Under the pieces are notes generated by a model. That model worked only from the letters and a program-made list of their open reading frames with translations, ran no database searches and was not told the DNA's origin. From assembly GCA_964620325.1 (NCBI GenBank), contig CAZUIM010000014.1, positions 1 through 64,000 of the forward strand: DNA of 64,000 bases. Reading direction: 5' to 3'. The number at the start of each line of letters is the position of its first letter. The stretch's first letter is position 1. Below are positions 53,059 through 61,605 of this stretch, in pieces. The DNA comes from CAZMYM01 sp964620325. GTDB lineage: Bacteria; Bipolaricaulota; Bipolaricaulia; UBA7950; UBA9294. The translations under genes were made by a program, and so were the position numbers.

Positions 53059-53931
53059 ATGGCAACCAAGAATCGTCCTAGACTCGGATTCATCGGACCG
53101 GGAACCGTCGGGACGGCGCTGGCTCGCGGACTCGCCGAAGCCGGCTATTCGATCGTCCTCCACGGACGGAACCCCGAGCGCCTGCGGCGTGCCCTCGACC
53201 GCGTTCCCGGGGCCCGTCGGGCAACGAGCGCCCAGGAGGTCGTCGACTCGGCCGACGTCGTCTTCTTGACCGTTCCGGACGACGCGATCCGCTCGGTCGC
53301 CGCCTCGCTCGACTGGTCGCCGGAAAAGAGCGCCGTTCACTGCTCCGGTGCCTCGTCGTTCGATCCTGTCGAGCCAGCGACGGCCCGCGGGGCGGCCGTC
53401 GGGGTCCTCCACCCGCTCCAGTCGTTCGCCAGTCCAGAGCAAGCAGAGAAGAACCTCCCCGGCTCCGCGTTCGCCGTTCAAGCGACGGAGCCCGACCTCG
53501 AGACGACCCTCGCCGAGATGGCTCGCGCCCTCGGAGGAAGCCCGTTCGTCCTCGCCGGCGACAAGGCCGTCTATCACGCGAGTGCCGTCATCGCCTGCAA
53601 CTACCTCGTCACCCTGCTCGACGCCGCGGCCGACTTGTGGCGGCACCTCGGCCTCACCAAACAGGACGGGCTTCGTGCTCTCCTCCCGCTCGTCCGGGGG
53701 ACGGTAGAAAACCTGGAGGCGGTCGGACTCCCGAACGCGCTGACCGGGCCGATCGCTCGGGGCGACGTCGGGACGGTCGACCGCCATCTGGCGGCGCTTC
53801 GCGAGTTCGCGCCGGACCTCGCCCTCTTGTACACGGAGCTCGCACGAAGGACGATCTCAGTGGCACTCGACAAAGGAACCCTCGATGAGGCCGCCGCCCG
53901 GCGGCTTCGCGAGCGACTCGAAAAGGGGTGA
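53059..53931 (+). CDS. Rossmann-like and DUF2520 protein, candidate ketopantoate reductase
   Basis: 290 residues. N-terminal NAD(P) fold (RLGFIGPGTVGTALARGLAEAGY) resembling 6-phosphogluconate/ketopantoate dehydrogenases, then VHCSGASS, GVLHPLQSF and the DUF2520 helical domain (YHASAVIACNYLVTLLDAA). It sits between coaBC and panB, 14 bp and 6 bp from its neighbours. The one missing step in the panB-panC route is reduction of 2-dehydropantoate, normally PanE or IlvC, so this protein may perform it; that is inference from context. Confidence 0.88.
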   Translation: MATKNRPRLGFIGPGTVGTALARGLAEAGYSIVLHGRNPERLRRALDRVPGARRATSAQEVVDSADVVFLTVPDDAIRSVAASLDWSPEKSAVHCSGASSFDPVEPATARGAAVGVLHPLQSFASPEQAEKNLPGSAFAVQATEPDLETTLAEMARALGGSPFVLAGDKAVYHASAVIACNYLVTLLDAAADLWRHLGLTKQDGLRALLPLVRGTVENLEAVGLPNALTGPIARGDVGTVDRHLAALREFAPDLALLYTELARRTISVALDKGTLDEAAARRLRERLEKG

Positions 53932-53937
53932 GTTGCG

Positions 53938-54792
53938 TTGCGCGTTACGACCGCCGACATACGAAAGAAGAAACAGAAGGGTGAACGGTTCGCCGCCATC
54001 ACCGCCTATGATGTCGTCTCCGCCCGCCTCGTCGACGACGCCGGGATCCCGCTGATCCTCGTCGGCGACAGCCTGGGGATGGTCGTCCTCGGCTACGACA
54101 GCACGATTCCGGTCACGCTCGACGACATCATTCATCACACTCGCGCCGTCGTTCGCGGGAGCCGTCGCGCGCTGATCGTCGCCGATCTGCCGTTCATGAC
54201 GTACCACAAGTCGCCCGAGCAGGCGCTCGACAGCGCCGGGCGCTGCCTCCAAGAGGGGGGCGCGCAGGCGGTGAAGCTCGAGGGAGGGCGAGCGATCGCC
54301 GGGACCGTCGCCCGGCTGACCGAGGCCGGAATCCCGGTGATGGGGCACCTCGGTCTGACGCCGCAGTCGATTCACCAGCTCGGTGGCTTCCGTGCTCAGG
54401 GAAAGAACGTCGAACGCGCCCGGGAGCTCCTCGAGGACGCCCTCGCCCTACAAGAGGCCGGCGCGTTCTCCATCGTTCTCGAATGCGTCCCGTCCGAGCT
54501 CTCCCGTCTGATCACGCAGCGCCTGGCGATTCCGACGGTCGGGATCGGAGCCGGGCCGGACTGCGACGCGGAGATCCAGGTGGTGAGCGACACGCTCGGC
54601 TGGTTCTCCGATTTCGTTCCGAAGCACGCCCGGCAGTTCGCCAAACTGGCCGACGCTGCGGCATCGGCACTGAAGGAGTACATGGAGGCCGTCACCTCCG
54701 GGAGGTTCCCGACGGAGAAGGAGTCGGTCTCGGTCTCCGAGGACGTGATTCGCGCCGTCGAGGCAGGCCTCGACGGAGGCGTCGAACGGTAA
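53938..54792 (+). CDS. panB: 3-methyl-2-oxobutanoate hydroxymethyltransferase
   Basis: 284 residues from a TTG at 53938 (AAAAGGGGTGAG upstream). PanB blocks: ITAYDVVSARLVDDAGIPLILVGDS in outline (metal Asp), YDSTIPVTLDDIIHHTRAV, VKLEGG, GHLGLTPQSIHQLGGF. It makes 2-dehydropantoate from ketoisovalerate and methylene-THF. Confidence 0.95.
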   Translation: MRVTTADIRKKKQKGERFAAITAYDVVSARLVDDAGIPLILVGDSLGMVVLGYDSTIPVTLDDIIHHTRAVVRGSRRALIVADLPFMTYHKSPEQALDSAGRCLQEGGAQAVKLEGGRAIAGTVARLTEAGIPVMGHLGLTPQSIHQLGGFRAQGKNVERARELLEDALALQEAGAFSIVLECVPSELSRLITQRLAIPTVGIGAGPDCDAEIQVVSDTLGWFSDFVPKHARQFAKLADAAASALKEYMEAVTSGRFPTEKESVSVSEDVIRAVEAGLDGGVER

Positions 54793-54794
54793 CG

Positions 54795-55646
54795 ATGAAG
54801 GTCGCGACGACGATTGCCGAACTCCGGACGTATCGCGCCGAGCTCCCCGAGCCGGTCGGCTTCGTCCCGACGATGGGATCCCTGCACGAGGGGCACCTGT
54901 CGCTCGTCCGGCGCGCACAGGCTGTCGCAGCTTCGGTCGTCGTCAGCGTCTTCGTCAACCCATCGCAGTTCGCTCCCTCCGAAGATCTGGCCGACTACCC
55001 GCGCAACCCCGAGCGGGATCTCCGGCTGCTGGAGTCCGAGGGAGTCGATCTCGTCTTCGCCCCCGCAGTCGCCGAGATGTATCCGGAAGGGTTCGACACG
55101 TGGGTCGAGGTCGATCGGTTGTCCGACCGGCTCGAGGGGGTGTCGCGACCGACGCACTTCCGCGGGGTCGCGACGGTCGTCGCCAAGCTGTTCAACATCG
55201 TGTCGCCTCGACTCGCCGTCTTCGGACAGAAGGACGGCCAGCAGGCGATCGTCGTCCGTCGACTGATCGCGGATCTCAACTTCGAGATCGAACTCGTCGT
55301 CGCGCCGACCGTTCGCGAGCCGGACGGGTTGGCGATGAGCAGTCGAAACATGTACCTGTCACCGGAGGAGCGCGCGGCGGCGACCGCCCTTCGCCGCGCG
55401 CTCGTTTACGCCGAAACTGTGTTCGACGCGGGGGACCGGAACGCCGAGACGATCCGCACGGCCGTCGAAGAGGCGCTCGCCACCGAGCCGCTCGTCCACC
55501 CGATCTATGTGAGTGTCGCCGACGCCGAAACCCTCGACGAGCTCGAGACGGTCGACCGAAAGGCTCTCGTTTCGCTCGCCGCCCGCGTCGGGAAGACGCG
55601 CCTCATCGACAATGTCGTTCTCCCGCCCAACGAGGGGCTGGGATGA
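54795..55646 (+). CDS. panC: Pantothenate synthetase
   Basis: 283 residues, ATG 2 bp after panB. VPTMGSLHEGHLSLVRRA (HxGH), VSVFVNPSQFAPSEDL, FGQKDGQQ and the KMSKS-like MSSRNMYLSPEER define PanC. It joins pantoate and beta-alanine. panD, needed for beta-alanine, is not in the window. Confidence 0.96.
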   Translation: MKVATTIAELRTYRAELPEPVGFVPTMGSLHEGHLSLVRRAQAVAASVVVSVFVNPSQFAPSEDLADYPRNPERDLRLLESEGVDLVFAPAVAEMYPEGFDTWVEVDRLSDRLEGVSRPTHFRGVATVVAKLFNIVSPRLAVFGQKDGQQAIVVRRLIADLNFEIELVVAPTVREPDGLAMSSRNMYLSPEERAAATALRRALVYAETVFDAGDRNAETIRTAVEEALATEPLVHPIYVSVADAETLDELETVDRKALVSLAARVGKTRLIDNVVLPPNEGLG

Positions 55647-56413
55647 CCGTTCTGGTCGGCGACGTAGGGAACACGCAGACGATCCTCGGTCTGTTCGAGG
55701 CGGAGACGCTCGCCGAGCACTGGCGATTGACGACCGATCGAGATCGGACCTGCGACGAACTGGCGATCCTCGTCCGCGGCCTTCTGCAAGAGGCCGGCCG
55801 ATCGCCACAGAGCGTCGACGCGATCGGCGTCGCTTCGGTCGTCCCGTCGCTCCATCGATCGCTGCACGGCGGGCTCACCAAGGTCTTCGGGACCGAGCCG
55901 CGCTTCCTCACGCCGGCGAACGCCGGCATTCGCCTCGACGTCCGAGAGCCGCACGCGGTCGGCGCCGATCGGATCGCGAACACGATCGCCGCCCATCGGC
56001 TGGTCGAGGCGTCCTGCCTCGTGATCGACTTCGGCACAGCGACGAACTTCGATCTGGTCGGGGCGGACGGTGCCTTCCTCGGCGGAGCGATCGCCCCGGA
56101 AATGGAACTCGCCGCCCGCGGACTGACCGACCGGGCGGCACAGCTTCACTCCGTCCCACTCGACGTCCCCCCGTCCGTCCTCGGGAAGACGACGACGGAG
56201 AACCTTCAAGCGGGGATCGTTCTCGGCTTCTTGGACCTCGTCGACGGCCTCGTCCGCAGGTTCCGAGTCGAGGTCCCGACGATCGCCCGCGTCATCGCCA
56301 CCGGCGGGAAGGGTGAGCTGTTCGCACGAGAACTCGACGCGATCGACGAATACGTCCCTTTCCTGACGCTGCTCGGGTTGCGCGCGTGGTTGCAGCGCAC
56401 CCCGGACGCATAG
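55643..56413 (+). CDS. coaX: Type III pantothenate kinase
   Basis: 256 residues, 4-bp overlap with panC. VGDVGNTQTILGLF (phosphate loop), GADRIANTIAAH, VIDFGTATNFD and ATGGKGELF are CoaX signatures. It phosphorylates pantothenate, closing the operon's route to 4'-phosphopantetheine. Confidence 0.95.
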   Translation: MTVLVGDVGNTQTILGLFEAETLAEHWRLTTDRDRTCDELAILVRGLLQEAGRSPQSVDAIGVASVVPSLHRSLHGGLTKVFGTEPRFLTPANAGIRLDVREPHAVGADRIANTIAAHRLVEASCLVIDFGTATNFDLVGADGAFLGGAIAPEMELAARGLTDRAAQLHSVPLDVPPSVLGKTTTENLQAGIVLGFLDLVDGLVRRFRVEVPTIARVIATGGKGELFARELDAIDEYVPFLTLLGLRAWLQRTPDA

Positions 56414-56422
56414 TGTCCCGCC

Positions 56423-57178
56423 CTAGGGTTCCTCTGCCAGCCGGCTCGGATCGAACAACGCCTCATCGAGTTCGTCAGTCCCGATCTCGAGGATCTCCGA
56501 GGTGGTGATTCGGCCGACGAGGAGTCGGTTCTCGATTCGTTGAACCTTCGCGTAGACGTCGCTCTCGCCGCGCGTCGCGTAGTCCTCGTAGAAGACCTCG
56601 TAGAACGGAAGATCCTCATTGAATGCGTAGAGAACGACCGAGATCGGCCGAAGTGTCTCAGGGTCCGCCTTCACGCTCGCCTGTTGAAAGGCGACGGAGA
56701 AATCGACGGCGTCGAGGTCGACCTCGATGAGCTCTTGGCCGTTCTCGTCGGTGACGACTCGCCGCGCGTCGACCGTGTAGTCTTCCGCAAACCGGATGCC
56801 GGCCGTCTGCGCGACGGCGGAGTCGCCGAAGACGGCCTGCGTACCCCCGACGGCGAGCGGCTCGTCGAGATCGGGTCCGAAGAAGAAGGTGTCTTCGGGG
56901 GTCACGAGGTAGATCTGCCCTGCGAGTTCGTCGGGGGCCAGGAATTCGATCCGGCTGATCGACGCGCCGTCGATCTCTCCGAAGAGGAGGCGAATCTCCG
57001 CCTCGCTGGTTTCGTCGGGCGTCTCGGAGACGACGCGCGTTCGAATGCTCGTTGCATCGGAATCGAAGAAGCGGGCCTTGTCGAAGGCCTCCAGCAGGGT
57101 GGCATCGCTCAAGCCATCCTGAGCGGCGACGGCCGATCCGATCAAGATGACAGCGAGGACAATCGTGGCAAGTCTCAT
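56423..57178 (-). CDS. Outer-membrane lipoprotein-sorting-like periplasmic protein
   Basis: 251 residues from the ATG at 57178 (AGGAAAGGAG upstream). Signal peptide (LATIVLAVILIGSAVAAQ), then a LolA/LolB-like beta-sheet pattern: ATSIRTRVVSET, EIRLLFGE, IEFLAPDELAGQIYLVTPEDTFFF and the later YEVFYEDYA. This family, annotated as outer membrane lipoprotein-sorting proteins, commonly accompanies FtsX/MacB permeases, as it does here. It is the last gene of the exporter operon, 22 bp after the permease. Confidence 0.82.
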   Translation of the reverse strand: MRLATIVLAVILIGSAVAAQDGLSDATLLEAFDKARFFDSDATSIRTRVVSETPDETSEAEIRLLFGEIDGASISRIEFLAPDELAGQIYLVTPEDTFFFGPDLDEPLAVGGTQAVFGDSAVAQTAGIRFAEDYTVDARRVVTDENGQELIEVDLDAVDFSVAFQQASVKADPETLRPISVVLYAFNEDLPFYEVFYEDYATRGESDVYAKVQRIENRLLVGRITTSEILEIGTDELDEALFDPSRLAEEP

Positions 57179-57200
57179 CGATCTCCTTTCCTCACGATGA

Positions 57201-58412
57201 TCATACACTCCGCAACGCGTCGACGATTCGCGATCGGGCGTTCTTCCAAGACGGATAGAGAGCACTGACGAGGGTCGCCGCGAGGGCCGTCAGAAGCGGA
57301 ACGAAGACGGTCGAGAGTTCCAGTCGCAGACGGACGGCCTGGGGGATCGCCGCACCCGGAGGCGTCCAAGCGAAGCCGATCGCGTTGAAGATCACCGCGA
57401 CGCTGAGACCGACCCCGACACCGAGAACGCCCCCGATCAGCCCGAGCCAGACACCCTCGAGAACGTACGTCCGAAAGATCCTCGACGGAAACGCTCCGAG
57501 AGCACGCAATGTTCCGATCTCCCGCGTTCGCTCGAGGAAGGCGATCGTCAGAACCTCCAGCACGCTGAAGAAGACGAGGACGAAGACCGCGACGCCGGCG
57601 AGGCCGGAGAAGGCGGTGTAGAAGGTGCGAAGCGACTCATAGTCCGGGCTCAGCTCTTCCCACGTTCTCGCCACGAGAGCGATCCCCGCCGCGGACAGGC
57701 GTTCCTCGAGATGCGCAGCGACGTTCGCCGCGTCGTCGAGATCCTCGAGGCTGATCAGGATCCGCTCGATCCCGTCGGTCCTCAGCAATCGCTGGACGAA
57801 GGCGAGCGGGAAGAGCCCGAGCTGCTTCTCGACCGTCTCGATGCTGTAGGTCAGCTCTCCGACGACGTCGATGGTCGCCGCGTTGAACGCACCGCTCACC
57901 GTCCCCGTCGCAACGTTGATCCGCCCCCCGACCGAAACATCGAGCTTCCTCGCGAGCGATCGACCGAGGACGACCTGACGGCTCGCATCGTCGGCGAGGA
58001 CCTCGCCTTCGGTCAAGATGCACTCGTACTGCTCGGCACAGTCACACGGGATCACACCCCGACCGACGATCAGCGTGCTTCCGGACGCGTCGCCGACCAG
58101 CCCGGCGAAGTCGAGTCGCCAGGTGACACCGGTCACCCCTTCCTCTGCGCCGACGATCTCGACGACGCGGTCGAGCGTCTCCGGATCGATCAGGTAGTCG
58201 TAGCCGTCGGCCTGGTTCTCGAACAGCCGCTCGTCGGCGATCTGTATCGCCCCCGTCTCACAGGCGAGCGAGCGCTTCGTCGATCGCAACGCCTCGCCGA
58301 TGAACCCAAGGAGAAAGAGCAGAATCGAGATGCCGACGATCATCACCGTCAACGTGAGGGCCGTCCGGCGGCGGTTGCGGAAGACGTTTCGCAATGCCAG
58401 TCTCCAGTCCAT
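57201..58412 (-). CDS. FtsX/MacB-type ABC transporter permease (2)
   Basis: 403 residues. N-terminal helix (TALTLTVMIVGISILLFLLGF), large periplasmic MacB-PCD-like domain, then three C-terminal helices with FLERTREIGTLRALGAFPSRIF, the signature cytoplasmic loop of the LolCE/MacB group. It is a paralogue of the permease at 58435-59646, with which it probably forms a heterodimer. 22 bp separate the two genes. Confidence 0.92.
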   Translation of the reverse strand: MDWRLALRNVFRNRRRTALTLTVMIVGISILLFLLGFIGEALRSTKRSLACETGAIQIADERLFENQADGYDYLIDPETLDRVVEIVGAEEGVTGVTWRLDFAGLVGDASGSTLIVGRGVIPCDCAEQYECILTEGEVLADDASRQVVLGRSLARKLDVSVGGRINVATGTVSGAFNAATIDVVGELTYSIETVEKQLGLFPLAFVQRLLRTDGIERILISLEDLDDAANVAAHLEERLSAAGIALVARTWEELSPDYESLRTFYTAFSGLAGVAVFVLVFFSVLEVLTIAFLERTREIGTLRALGAFPSRIFRTYVLEGVWLGLIGGVLGVGVGLSVAVIFNAIGFAWTPPGAAIPQAVRLRLELSTVFVPLLTALAATLVSALYPSWKNARSRIVDALRSV

Positions 58413-58434
58413 CGAGCCCCCTATCGAGCTTTCC

Positions 58435-59646
58435 TCACTCCACGCGAAGCGCGTCGACGACGCGGATTCGGGAGGTCCGAATCGACGGGAAGAGCCCCGA
58501 GATCAGCGTCGAGACGGCCCCGAGAACGAACGGAACGCCCACCGTCATCGGCGTGATGGCGATCGAGAACGTCACCGGATCGACCGTACCCGGAGGGCGC
58601 CACTCGATCCCCACAGCGTTGAAGATCAGGGAGAACGTGACGCCGGCGACGACGCCGATCAGACTCCCGACGATTGCCAGCCAGCCGCTCTCGACGAAGA
58701 AGAGGCGGAAGACCTCGGCCCGCGTCGTCCCGAGGGCGCGAAGCGTTCCGATCTCCCTCGTCCGCTCGAGGAACGCAAGGGTCAACACCTGCAGGATGAT
58801 GAAGAAGACGAGGATCGTCACGGCGACGGAGAGGAACCCGAACAGCGCATCGAAGTACCCTGACAGCTGAGTGTAGAACGGCGAGAGTTCGTACCACGTC
58901 TTGACTTCCAGATCGAGTCCCTCGCGATCGAGCGTCGATTGAATCCGCGCCCGCGCCGGATCGGTCGACGAAAGTACGTCGAGTCCGACGATCACTCGAT
59001 CGATCCCCCCGGTTCCCAGGAGGCGTTGGCCGAAGCGAACCGGCAGGTAGATCGTCCGAAGCTCGACGTCTTCGCTCTGGAACCGGTAGACCCCGGCGAT
59101 CACCAGGGGAGTCGCGTTGTACGCCCCCGCCGCCGTCGTCAGGGTGAAGATCAGCGGATCGCCGACCTGGAGCGACAGACGATCGGCGAGACTTCGACCG
59201 ATCAGGACGGCCGCCGTGTCTTCGTCGCTCAGGTCTCGCCCCTCGACAATCGCGCCCGCCGTATCGAGAATCTCGTTCCCCGGCTCGATCGCCGTCGCTT
59301 CGACCACCTGCGTCCGGTCGCCGGCGGCGAGGAGCCCCGGGAACTGAAGCCGCAGCGTCCGCCCGACGAAGGCCGGTTCGTCCGCCAGAATCGCGTCGAC
59401 TCGATCGACCGTCTCCGGTTGGATCAGATACTCGTAGTCCTCGGTCGTCTCGGCCCACAGGCCGGGCGCGGCGAGTTGAAGGTATCCGAACTGCTCCACG
59501 GTCGTCTCTTGAATGACCTTGCGGGAGCTCTCGACGAATCCGAAGACGACGAGCGAGATTGCCGTCCCGAGTGAGATCACAGCGATCGAAAGGAAGGTCC
59601 GCCGTCGGTTCCGCCAGAGACTACGAAGCGGAACGAGTAGCCACAT
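58435..59646 (-). CDS. FtsX/MacB-type ABC transporter permease (1)
   Basis: 403 residues, same length and layout as its neighbour: N-terminal helix (TFLSIAVISLGTAISLVVFGF), periplasmic domain (QVGDPLIFTLTTAAG), C-terminal helices with FLERTREIGTLRALGTTRAEVF. Its start overlaps the ATPase gene by 26 bp. Together with the ATPase the set looks LolCDE-like, for lipoprotein release or another extracting function. Confidence 0.92.
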   Translation of the reverse strand: MWLLVPLRSLWRNRRRTFLSIAVISLGTAISLVVFGFVESSRKVIQETTVEQFGYLQLAAPGLWAETTEDYEYLIQPETVDRVDAILADEPAFVGRTLRLQFPGLLAAGDRTQVVEATAIEPGNEILDTAGAIVEGRDLSDEDTAAVLIGRSLADRLSLQVGDPLIFTLTTAAGAYNATPLVIAGVYRFQSEDVELRTIYLPVRFGQRLLGTGGIDRVIVGLDVLSSTDPARARIQSTLDREGLDLEVKTWYELSPFYTQLSGYFDALFGFLSVAVTILVFFIILQVLTLAFLERTREIGTLRALGTTRAEVFRLFFVESGWLAIVGSLIGVVAGVTFSLIFNAVGIEWRPPGTVDPVTFSIAITPMTVGVPFVLGAVSTLISGLFPSIRTSRIRVVDALRVE

Positions 59647-60370
59647 CGGATCCCTCCTCGCCGATTCCGTCGTCGAGGCGCCCGTCGAGAATGCGGATCC
59701 GACGTTGCGCGAAGGCCGACACGGCCGGATCGTGCGTGACGACGACGAAGGTGACGCAGTGCTCTTCGTTCAGCCCGCGGAGGAGTTCCATCACCCGACC
59801 GCCGGTCTCCGAATCGAGGTTCGCCGTCGGCTCGTCGGCGAGGATGATCCGCGGACGTGTCACCAGCGCCCTCGCAACGGCGACGCGTTGCCGCTGTCCT
59901 CCGGAGAGCTCGTTCGGCCGCCGTCGGGCGAGATCTTCAAGGCCGACTTCGGCGAGGATCGAGGAGATGCGGCGGCGGCGTTCCATCTTCGACAGGCCGA
60001 GCAGGAGAAGTGGATACTCGACGTTCTCCGCCGCGTTCAAGACAGGGACCAGATTGAACGTCTGGAAGACCAGGCCGATCTTCGACCGACGAAGCATCGC
60101 AAGCTCCCGCTCCGTCTTACGCGCCGTCGGTTCCCCTTCGATCAGGACCTCGCCTTCAGTCGGGCGGTCGATCACCGACAGGAGGTTGAGGAACGTCGTC
60201 TTCCCGCTTCCCGACGGGCCATTGACAACGATGAAATCCCCCTGGGTGGCGACGAAATCGACGCCTCGAAGGGCGTGTACCTCCTCGGCGCCGAGTCGGT
60301 AGACCTTACTCAACCCTCGCGTCTCGAGGGTCGTCCCCTCGCGTTCGTGGCAGAACCGGCCGCTCCCCAT
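59621..60370 (-). CDS. LolD/MacB-type ABC transporter ATPase
   Basis: 249 residues from the ATG at 60370 (GGGAGAA upstream; an ATG at 60388 is an alternative). Walker A GPSGSGKTT, Q-loop VFQTFNLVPVLNAAENV, signature LSGGQRQRVAVARAL, Walker B ILADEPTANLD, H-loop VVTHDP. The TFNL...ENVEYPL segment is typical of the LolD/MacB group. First gene of a four-gene minus operon, divergent from the PKD lipoprotein. Confidence 0.94.
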   Translation of the reverse strand: MGSGRFCHEREGTTLETRGLSKVYRLGAEEVHALRGVDFVATQGDFIVVNGPSGSGKTTFLNLLSVIDRPTEGEVLIEGEPTARKTERELAMLRRSKIGLVFQTFNLVPVLNAAENVEYPLLLLGLSKMERRRRISSILAEVGLEDLARRRPNELSGGQRQRVAVARALVTRPRIILADEPTANLDSETGGRVMELLRGLNEEHCVTFVVVTHDPAVSAFAQRRIRILDGRLDDGIGEEGSDVATRSAS

Positions 60371-60444
60371 GTTCAGATCTTCTCCCATCGCTCGCCGCGT
60401 CACTCTAGTCGGCTGCGCGGATCGAGGCAAGCCGGGGCCACTGC

Positions 60445-60474
60445 TTGACGATTCTGCATCGGAGGCCATACGAT
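60445..60474 (+). promoter_or_regulatory. Promoter of the PKD/transglutaminase-like lipoprotein
   Basis: TTGACG (60445-60450), 18 bp, TACGAT (60469-60474); the ATG at 60480 follows after 5 bp, implying a leaderless message. Confidence 0.55.
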
Positions 60475-60479
60475 GCGCC

Positions 60480-61514
60480 ATGAGGCGCTTCGCGATCGTT
60501 CCGGTTCTTCTCGTCCTCGCCGCCCTTTCGAGCTGTGCGTTCCTGCTCAACAGCCCGCCGACGGCCGTCATCACGGCGACGCCGCAGCAGGGAACCACGC
60601 CGTTGACCGTCGTTTTCTCCGGCTGGGGGTCGACCGACGACGGCGGAATCGTCTCCTATCGCTGGGAATTCGGCGACGGCTGGGCGGCGGCCGGAGCGTC
60701 GACGTCGCACACGTACACGCACCCGGGGACGTACGTCGCCCGGCTGACCGTCGAGGATGAGCTCGGCGAGATCGATGTCGCCAGCATCACCATCCTCGTC
60801 TACGAACTCCAGACGATCGATCGCCAATTCGATTGGGACTCGCACGGCGAGTCCTGGACCTGGGAGATCGCGATTCCGCAATCGCTCCACACGCACTATA
60901 CCGAACTGGTCCCGCGATCCTGGTGCACCGACGCCAGCTGCGATTGGTACAAATACGTGACCGATCCGGACGACGACGCGTTCATCGAGACGCTCGCCGA
61001 CACGCTGTTCGAGGCGATCGCGCCTCGCTTCGTGAACGACCGGTCGGCCTACTACGCGTTCCTCCGGTTCGCGCTCGATTTCGTCTCGGCCGCGATCCCG
61101 TACACGATCGACTCGCTATCGGACGAATGGCCGCGCTATCCACTCGAGACGCTGGTCGAGGTGGCCGGCGACTGCGAGGACACCGGGATCCTCTACTGCT
61201 CCATCGTCCGACCGCGCGTCCAGAGCACGCATCTTCTCTTCTTTCCGACCCACGTCGCCTCGGGCGTCCCGGTCGACTGGGACTTCATCGCCGGCCAGGA
61301 CTACGCGGTCGGCTACTACGAGCACCAGGGAGCCTACTACGTCATCTGTGAGACGACCGGCGATCCGCCTGATACCTGGCGTGTCGGTGAGCTGCCCGAT
61401 CCACTTCGAACCGAGTGGACGACGGGAGGCTTCTGGTTCTACGACGTCGGCCTCCGATCGGGACTCCGGGGAATGGGCCTGATCCACGAGCCGTCGCCCG
61501 GAGCACGTCGGTAG
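60480..61514 (+). CDS. Lipoprotein with PKD domain and transglutaminase-like cysteine domain
   Basis: 344 residues. Lipobox LSSC (Cys19). A PKD domain occupies about 25-107 (YRWEFGDGW, PGTYVARLTVED). The rest resembles bacterial transglutaminase-like cysteine proteins: RYPLETLVEVAGDCEDTGIL (Cys232), then FFPTHVASGV (His258) and YYVICETTGD (Glu291) as a possible triad, with an upstream helical part (FLRFALDFVSAAIPYT). It would be attached to the membrane outside the cytoplasm. The natural reaction (proteolysis, cross-linking) cannot be told. Confidence 0.8.
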   Translation: MRRFAIVPVLLVLAALSSCAFLLNSPPTAVITATPQQGTTPLTVVFSGWGSTDDGGIVSYRWEFGDGWAAAGASTSHTYTHPGTYVARLTVEDELGEIDVASITILVYELQTIDRQFDWDSHGESWTWEIAIPQSLHTHYTELVPRSWCTDASCDWYKYVTDPDDDAFIETLADTLFEAIAPRFVNDRSAYYAFLRFALDFVSAAIPYTIDSLSDEWPRYPLETLVEVAGDCEDTGILYCSIVRPRVQSTHLLFFPTHVASGVPVDWDFIAGQDYAVGYYEHQGAYYVICETTGDPPDTWRVGELPDPLRTEWTTGGFWFYDVGLRSGLRGMGLIHEPSPGARR

Positions 61515-61571
61515 CGTCGAATGCCGCAGCCCGCACAGCGGACGAAGGAACCGCCGCCGGGCACGAGGTGT

Positions 61572-61588
61572 ACGTTCTTCAAGAACGT
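61572..61588. promoter_or_regulatory. Perfect 17-bp palindrome upstream of the VIT-VWA gene
   Basis: ACGTTCTT-C-AAGAACGT, 17 bp before the ATG at 61606 and just before the CGGAGGGA ribosome site. Likely an operator or a short leader hairpin. Confidence 0.5.
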
Positions 61589-61605
61589 TTCACGGAGGGA
61601 TTCCC

